Source of the DNA: Owenia fusiformis
Taxonomy: Eukaryota; Annelida; Polychaeta; Sabellida; Oweniidae
Direction: 5' to 3'
Assembly (NCBI GenBank): GCA_903813345.2
Contig: CAIIXF020000004.1
Coordinates: 22,073,985 to 22,137,984 of the forward strand
DNA length: 64,000 nt
Made by a program: the position numbers and the translations under genes
The notes under the pieces: generated by a model
Databases searched by the model: none
The model's input: the letters and a program-made list of their open reading frames with translations, nothing else
What the model was told of the DNA's origin: nothing
In this document: positions 58,164 to 64,000 of the stretch, in pieces
Layout: each line of letters begins with the position of its first letter
Numbering within the stretch: the first letter of the stretch is position 1

Positions 58164-61100
58164 ATGCACGCTTTCTTTAAACCAACTGGAACTAAAAGCT
58201 CAGTGGGTGCGAATGTCACCAAAGATGTCACAGCAGGGACTTCTGGGAAATCTAAGGCGAAAAGACCACGACAAGTTCCATGGGTGGAGAAATAGTAAGT
58301 TGGTAACTTGATTTGCTCACATGAGTTCTACATAGGCCAGGCATGAGGAAGCACACTAAAGTTTTACAGAAATATTTTTTGATTTTTATTTCAACTTTAA
58401 CTGGAAATGAAGTCCAGAGGTAATCATGATATATTTCCTTTAACCTCAATCAACCTCACCTAGTATTATTTTTTGCCTCACCAAAAACTAATCAAGTATG
58501 CATATACTGTTGGATAGTGTTGTAACTCGCGGGGATTTTTGGAATCGAGTAATTCGCGTGATTTTGAGTCTGAGATTGAATAAGAATCGCGATTTTTCAT
58601 CAAAAAAATAAACAAGAAAAAATCTTACCATTGCATGTCATATGGTCGTTTTTTAGTCCTTTTTTCAATGTTGTTCACTTGCACAATACCCTAGGTACGC
58701 TAGGTATATCAAGAGTTGTCCATAACTACCGATTTAAATAACATACTTACGATTAATTACGTCAAAAATTGAAATATTGTTTATTTTATGTTTCCCGCCA
58801 CACATTGTTGCAGCACTTTCATTTCCGGTTCTACGGACTGAATTAATCATGGAATTAAAAAATAGACTCAAAAATATTTCATTTAAATTAGATTTATTAC
58901 TCATATTTATTCAAATAAAAACAAATGATACACGGAACAATCATTTGTACATAGTTTCACCCTGTTTGTAAGAAAAAACAATGTATTTGACGTCAGGATT
59001 CGCTGTGAAATCGCGAATACGAATACAAATTCGCGGATCTCAGACTCGTGTAATAATTCGCGAGATCTGAACTCTTAATCGAGCCGAATTCTATAACACC
59101 TTGGCGAGACGATTCGATGACTACGTGAGAACTTATCTACACCACTACTGTTGGATAATTGCCCTATTTGTCAACTTATAAGTCAATTTTGGATCTGTTA
59201 AAGGCTTTTGATACTTCAGACCACTCAAATCAATTGTTGAAAAATATGTTCACATTGTTAGATGAAAAAATCAAAGTTTGGTTTAGATCTTATCCAAACA
59301 ACAGAAAACAAGTTACTTCTTATAATATGACAATTTCAAATGAACATATAATTCAACGTGGTGTGCCACAAGGCTCAATTATTAGACCAACACTGTTTAT
59401 TACCCTTAAGAAAAAAGCCATGGTAACCATGGTATTCCATGGTGCGTCCATGGTAATCCATGGTGCGTCCATGGTAATCCATGGTTTTCCATGGAAATTC
59501 ATGGTTTTTTCCATGGAAATTCATGGATACCCATGGTAATCTTCCATGGATATTTACCATGATTTTCCGTGGTAATTAGTGGTTTGGTAATTGTTTTTTC
59601 ATGGACATGCCATGTTTTTACCATGACACTTGAGTTGTAAAATCAACAATTTTGGCATGTTTTGTTTTTACCCAAATCTTCAAAATTGAATCAATATTTT
59701 AACGAATGAATCCAAGCTGGATTGAGACTAATCATAGAGAGAAGAATATGACGCCCCTCCCCCTCAAATTTTTGAGAAAGTCAACCTTCTTGACAAAAGC
59801 TGGTTTCAGGCCTGAAATACAACCATGTTTTTACAATCTGAATATATGTTTGTACATTCTGTACATAGTGTCATATGACAAAGAACTTTTTACTTAATAT
59901 TTTTTAATTGATGATTTGACCCCACAATTACAAGTAATAATTTGTTTGCTGGGATTTGCCATTGCACAAAATTTGTCCAATATTTCACTGCGCATGCGCA
60001 GAACAATTACTTCCGGTTTTCCAAAGCCTATGGGATTTATAATGGAGACATTTTTCGAACGCTTACTGTTCGAATGATATTGATTTGCCACCTTAGTCAT
60101 CTCAGGTTTCTATAACTAGACATCAACCTTTACTGATTTAACATGTTTTAAGCAATGTACACATGCACACTTTTCGGCCAATTTGTTTTGAAAAAATCAT
60201 GAGGAATTCATGCATGACTCCATTGAAATCCATTAGAAATGGCGTCAAAATGGTGAAATGAGGATATTCAACGGTCTGGTAGAGGTACTTAAAATCATAT
60301 GGTATAGTCATCTCAGGTTTCTGTAACTTTGAAGGTAGATCTGTTTGATTCCGTTGAGATTAGAATCCTCATACCTTTAACTTTTCGGCCAATTTCAAAC
60401 AAAATATGATAACTTTTGGTGATATAACTGGTTCATTACATTGGAATGACGTCAAAATAAAATAAGACAATCTCAGTTTCTATGGCACTGACGTCATGAC
60501 GTCAGATTTATCTTAAGATCTCAAATATGACGTCATGTTTAATCAATGAATGACATCTATCGGCTATTCGACCAATTCTGTGCAATGCTTTCATTTAACT
60601 TTGGCACTGATGTAAAAAAAGACAAAATAAGTGATAAAAACAGCTCACTGGATTCCCTTATTGTAGACTGAATAAACATTTTTATTTGGAGTAAATCCTA
60701 TTTGGTTTTATTTGATCAACAATGAGTTTTTGACTTGCACTGTCTACACTCACCGACAATAATAATTACTGAAGAGGGAGCATTAGAAAGAGTAAGATTA
60801 TCATATATAATAACAATTAAGATCAGAATATTTAAGAATTATGCAAATGAACTATTATAATCTGTTGCAAAGAGATTAATTTTTTAACATTAATTTGAGA
60901 GATAATATTCTTATAAAGGTTGAATGGGACTTAATTTGGAGAAGTTCATTTAGAAACAAAATGTTTTATTCTTTTTTCTGCATCCAAAAGACCAAACAAA
61001 TAGCCCATGGAAAACCATGGACTTTCAAAAGATCAAAAGAATAACCATGGAAAACAATGGCTTTTGATTGCACTTTCCAAAACATCAGAGAAATAATCAT

Positions 61101-64000
61101 GGAAAAGCATGGCTTTCGATTGCAATCAACCGACTTCCATGGCTTTTAATTACAGTTTCCTCAACTTCAAAGAAAGAAACCATGGTTTTTGATTGTATTC
61201 TCAAATGTACGAAATGTAATTTAAAAAAAATTATTTATCAAATTATTTCATATTGATTTTTAAAACTGAAAATTAAAGAAAGTATTGAAATAAAAACAGA
61301 GCTTGGGCTAGTTTGACTTAATCTTTTTCAAAGGAGAGAAGTGTTTGGCCTAAAAAATAAGCAATCTCTATCTAGTCTTGATCTACACAAAAGCCCTTTG
61401 CACAATTGTTTTTGAAATCTTGTGGCCTACTCTGTGCTGCATTAACTGCACTATCATATTTCTATATAAAAAAATTATATAATTTTCACATATTTTCTAA
61501 TTTGTAAGGAAGCTGAGTTTAACATTCAATGAACGTTCTTGCTAAACCTAAAAAATGTCCACCCTTTTTTCTCTATGATAAGTCTCAGTCCAACTGGGAT
61601 ATATCATCAAAACATTAATTTTGGAGATTTTGGTAAATACAAATCCTACCATAATTGTTGATTTTACATCTCCATGTGTCATGGTAAAAGCCGCCCATGA
61701 CACATCCATTAAAAACCAATTATCAAACCACCAATTACCACGGAAAATCATGGTAAATATCCATGGAAGATTACCATGGGCATCCATGAATTTCCATGGA
61801 AAATAACATGGAAAACCATGAATTTCCATGGAAAACCATGGATTACCATGGACGCACCATGGAATACCATGGTTACCATGGCTTTTTTCTTAAGGGTATA
61901 TATATTTATTATCTTACCATGATGTCCACATTAGCCAAATTTGTCTTGTACATTGATGACACTAGGAGTCCTTATAGATTATAAATAAACTTGAAAAAGC
62001 ATGCCCCACATGTAGCTAATAAGATTTCTAGAATCTTTTAAAATGGATTTTAGAGCCAAATATGTTTTGAATGAAGAATCTAAACTGACAGTTTACCAAG
62101 TCCTTGTTTTTCACAGATCAATTATTGCATTACAGTTTGGGGTCATATTAAAAAGGAAACACTCCAATTTACATGATTCAAAAGCTCTAATTGAGCGAAT
62201 AGTCTCCTTTATTTAAAAGCAAGCACATTTTGACTTGAGTATTTTAGTTATATACTATTTAAATGTTGTTACTTGAATTTATAATTCCTAAAGAGGCAAG
62301 TTTCCCAATGCATCTTTCAAAATTATTTCAAAACAACAATCACTTTACACAACCAGGAATAACTCAGGCTAGATCATCTCAAATTCCATTACAAATCAGA
62401 CTGGGACTATCTCAAATTTGTAGGACATTCTTGTTGTTTGTTACAGTTGTTATCGTGACTTTGACATGGTGTGTCTGTAACAATTGTTACACTTTCGTAA
62501 TTGTGACTTTGACATGTGGTTTCTATAACAATTGTAAAACTTTAATATTCCAGTCGACCAAAGAATCTAGAAGAGGTTGCACATCAAGAAGAAGTTGTTA
62601 ATGTGCTAAAGAAATCACTGCAAGGATCTGATGTAAGAATTCATTTCTTTTAGTCATTTCTGTCCTATAGTAAAAAATAAAGACAAGATCCACCAAGAAA
62701 ATAAGTGTTTTTTCCTTAAAATGAAAACCTTCCTTTGATCAGACATTGCCATTTGAATTTCAATATTTTTATCATTTCAGTTACCCAATTTGTTGTTTTA
62801 TGGGCCACCTGGAACAGGAAAAACGTCAACAATTCTTGCTGCTGCTAAAGAATTATTCGGGTATGTGCATGTATGAATATTTATTTTTCTTATTGTTGAA
62901 TTATTGTAGAGAATCAATGATATCAGTGTGTCACTTATGTAAAAGGCTGACAAGGTAACTTGTCAGGCTGAATTACTGTAATTCTACTTAATTTTGTGGA
63001 TCAGCCAAATTGATTAAGTCCACCAAATGAAGTAGCCACCAAATTCAATATTTCATATTTCAATAAAATAAATAAATTGTATGGTATATACATTTCAATA
63101 CAGCAAGTACATCAAATTAAGTAGATGCCAAATGTTCAAAACAGCAAATTCCCCAAAATAAGTAATCAAATTAAGTACATGTGGTACAGTTATAGATGCT
63201 CATTGCCTTCTCCACATTCACTATGACCACAATACCTGAACCCCCACGGCCAATTTTCTACTTATTTTCTACCCTGACTCTGTATTCTGTATGACTGTAT
63301 TCTGATTTAGTATGTCTAATTTCTTTTTTCTTCAGACCAGTGCTTTTCAAAGAGCGTGTCCTTGAGCTAAACTCTTCCGACGAGCGAGGGATCAACGTCA
63401 TTCGTGAGAAAGTGAAGACTTTTGCACAGCAAACAGCAAGTAGCTTCAGATCAGATGGCAAATCATGCCCACCGTTCAAGATCATTATATTAGATGAGGC
63501 AGATTCAATGACAAAACCTGCACAGGTAATTAATCAATGTTTCAGTATACAATTAATCAATGTTTCAGTATACAATTAATCAATGTTTCAGTTTACAATT
63601 AATCAATGTTTCAGTATACAATTAATCAATGTTTCAGTTTACAATTGAATCAAATTAATCCTTAATGGAATTAAAGGGATAGAGAGTCTTGAAATATTGG
63701 GAGATCTCTTTTCTGAAACTCACTATCAATTTGGCTCTATTCTCGTTCTTTTAATTTGATGAGCTATCATGACTCAAAATTTTGGTGGGCATACACGTAT
63801 GTGGAGAGTCAAAACTCTATTTTCCCATTTCCTTCCTTGCTATTTTATGATTTACAACACTGCGCTCCATTTGAAATTTTGTTTAAGTTTATAGAATGGG
63901 GACAATAATACAAGCATTTACTTATCGAGCCCCTGCTTGTTTGACTTATTTTGTAAAACAGTTGTGTTTTCATATTTTAGGCTGCCTTGAGACGCACAAT
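58164..64000 (+). CDS. RFC4: Replication factor C subunit 4 (clamp loader), 5' five exons
   Basis: RFC opens and loads the PCNA ring at primer ends; RFC4 is one of its AAA+ small subunits. Coding exons are 58164-58294, 62554-62632, 62781-62860, 63336-63525 and 63981-64000 (runs out of the window). The first coding exon follows an acceptor (CCTTTCAG), so a 5' UTR intron exists. Residues: [12 protein letters not shown] at the start, VPWVEKYRPK at 39-47, Walker A GPPGTGKT at 78-85, ELNSSDERG at 107-115, Walker B DEAD at 150-153, AALRRTM at 161-167. Exon phases agree throughout. The basic N-terminal linker is as in animal RFC4. Remaining AAA+ and collar parts are beyond the window. Confidence 0.96.
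58515..59147. mobile_element. hAT-type non-autonomous element in RFC4 intron 1
   Basis: Begins TAGTGTTGTAACTCGC and ends with the complement of TAGTGGTGTAGATAAG. CTGTTGGA is duplicated at 58507-58514 and 59148-59155. The interior has many ATTCGCG phrases. It sits beside, and probably inside, a non-LTR retrotransposon remnant. Confidence 0.85.
59159..62430 (+). pseudogene. Non-LTR reverse transcriptase remnant, split by an inverted-repeat transposon
   Basis: The first part to 59402 reads [29 protein letters not shown] and [10 protein letters not shown], matching the DLSKAFDTVDH ... GVPQGS block of CR1/L2/jockey-type enzymes. After the transposon (59403-61896) the frame resumes with [11 protein letters not shown], equivalent to the YADD catalytic box with alanine changed to isoleucine. 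Later fragments read YCITVWG and [10 protein letters not shown]. Stops and gaps make it inactive. Confidence 0.75.
59403..61896. mobile_element. 2.5-kb CCATGG-rich inverted-repeat transposon
   Basis: Ends CCCTTAAGAAAAAAGCCATG and CATGGCTTTTTTCTTAAGGG are perfect inverted copies, flanked by TA (59401-59402 and 61897-61898). The TIRs extend about 345 bp with mismatches and small indels. They are made of CCATGG/ACCATGG phrases at 10-20 base spacing. More CCATGG phrases lie at 61000-61200. No transposase ORF. At 59988-60015, TGCGCATGCGCA and ACTTCCGG lie together. Tc1/mariner-type by target site. Confidence 0.85.
62431..62553 (+). repeat. 50-bp duplication upstream of RFC4 exon 2
   Basis: GTGACTTTGACATG and CTGTAACAATTGTTACAC occur twice just before the acceptor TTAATATTCCAG. 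Confidence 0.7.
62861..63335 (+). other. RFC4 intron 3
   Basis: AT-rich with AATTAAGTA phrases, GTATGT donor and TTCTTCAG acceptor. Nothing else seen. Confidence 0.6.
63526..63642. repeat. 23-bp minisatellite starting at the RFC4 exon 4 donor
   Basis: Five units of AATTAATCAATGTTTCAGTATAC, A/T variation in one position. The first begins inside the donor itself: CACAG|GTAATTAATCAATG. Each copy recreates CAG followed by TATACAATTAATC. Confidence 0.92.
63643..63980 (+). other. RFC4 intron 4, remainder
   Basis: No feature beyond the acceptor CATATTTTAG at 63971-63980. Confidence 0.6.

Noticed and set aside
61548-61984. Frames rich in HGxPW and EIHGFPW
   Set aside because: Translations of the CCATGG repeats of the inverted-repeat transposon.

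Overview
The window is animal nuclear DNA. Spliced genes have GT-AG introns, a general transcription factor, a replication clamp-loader subunit, a peroxisomal enzyme and profilin. Most of the rest is AT-rich intron or spacer filled with miniature transposons, retroelements and minisatellites. Gene content and repeat style suggest an aquatic invertebrate (deuterostome or lophotrochozoan); the species cannot be read from the sequence. I found no bacterial-type operon and no CRISPR array.

Genes, left to right. (1) The 3' part of a peroxisomal bifunctional enzyme (EHHADH), + strand, four exons at 643-3838, ending in the peroxisomal signal SRL. (2) A complete profilin gene, - strand, 27391 to 19396, with two mutually exclusive middle exons. 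(3) A complete TFIIF beta subunit (GTF2F2/RAP30), - strand, 54454 to 33756: seven exons joining into 249 codons. Its 13-kb third intron holds a degenerate mariner foldback, which is split by a young 10.6-kb LTR element. (4) A tandem GIY-YIG-like gene or pseudogene, + strand, 55857-57562. (5) The 5' part of RFC4, + strand, 58164 to the window end. Its first intron holds a hAT element and a non-LTR reverse transcriptase split by a CCATGG-rich inverted-repeat element.

Regions without genes hold transposons with readable ends and target duplications: TA-type MITEs at 13-610, 12932-13422 and 59403-61896; hAT-type elements with 8-bp duplications at 17964-18742, 48101-48570 and 58515-59147; a 4.8-kb long-TIR element at 4938-9757 nested in an older repeat; and several foldbacks. 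There are also many tandem arrays.

The most striking observation is that several arrays are seeded at exon ends. In EHHADH the repeat unit is the last 14 bases of the exon plus the 5' splice site, copied about 45 times. In profilin the donor GTGAGTATT is copied through about 1.85 kb, and the end of the last coding exon (stop codon plus a donor-like site) is copied in an 81-bp array. RFC4 exon 4 and GTF2F2 exons 2 and 7 have arrays starting 0-20 bases from the exon end. Four unrelated genes share this layout, so I treat it as a genome-level process.

The second main observation is the LTR element at 36826-47415. Its two 535-bp LTRs appear identical, yet it has no intact gag or pol. It carries an envelope-like membrane ORF and an unfamiliar 239-codon ORF. 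Between its 5' LTR and a partial LTR copy lies a 44-base tRNA 3' half, apparently a preserved reverse-transcription error.
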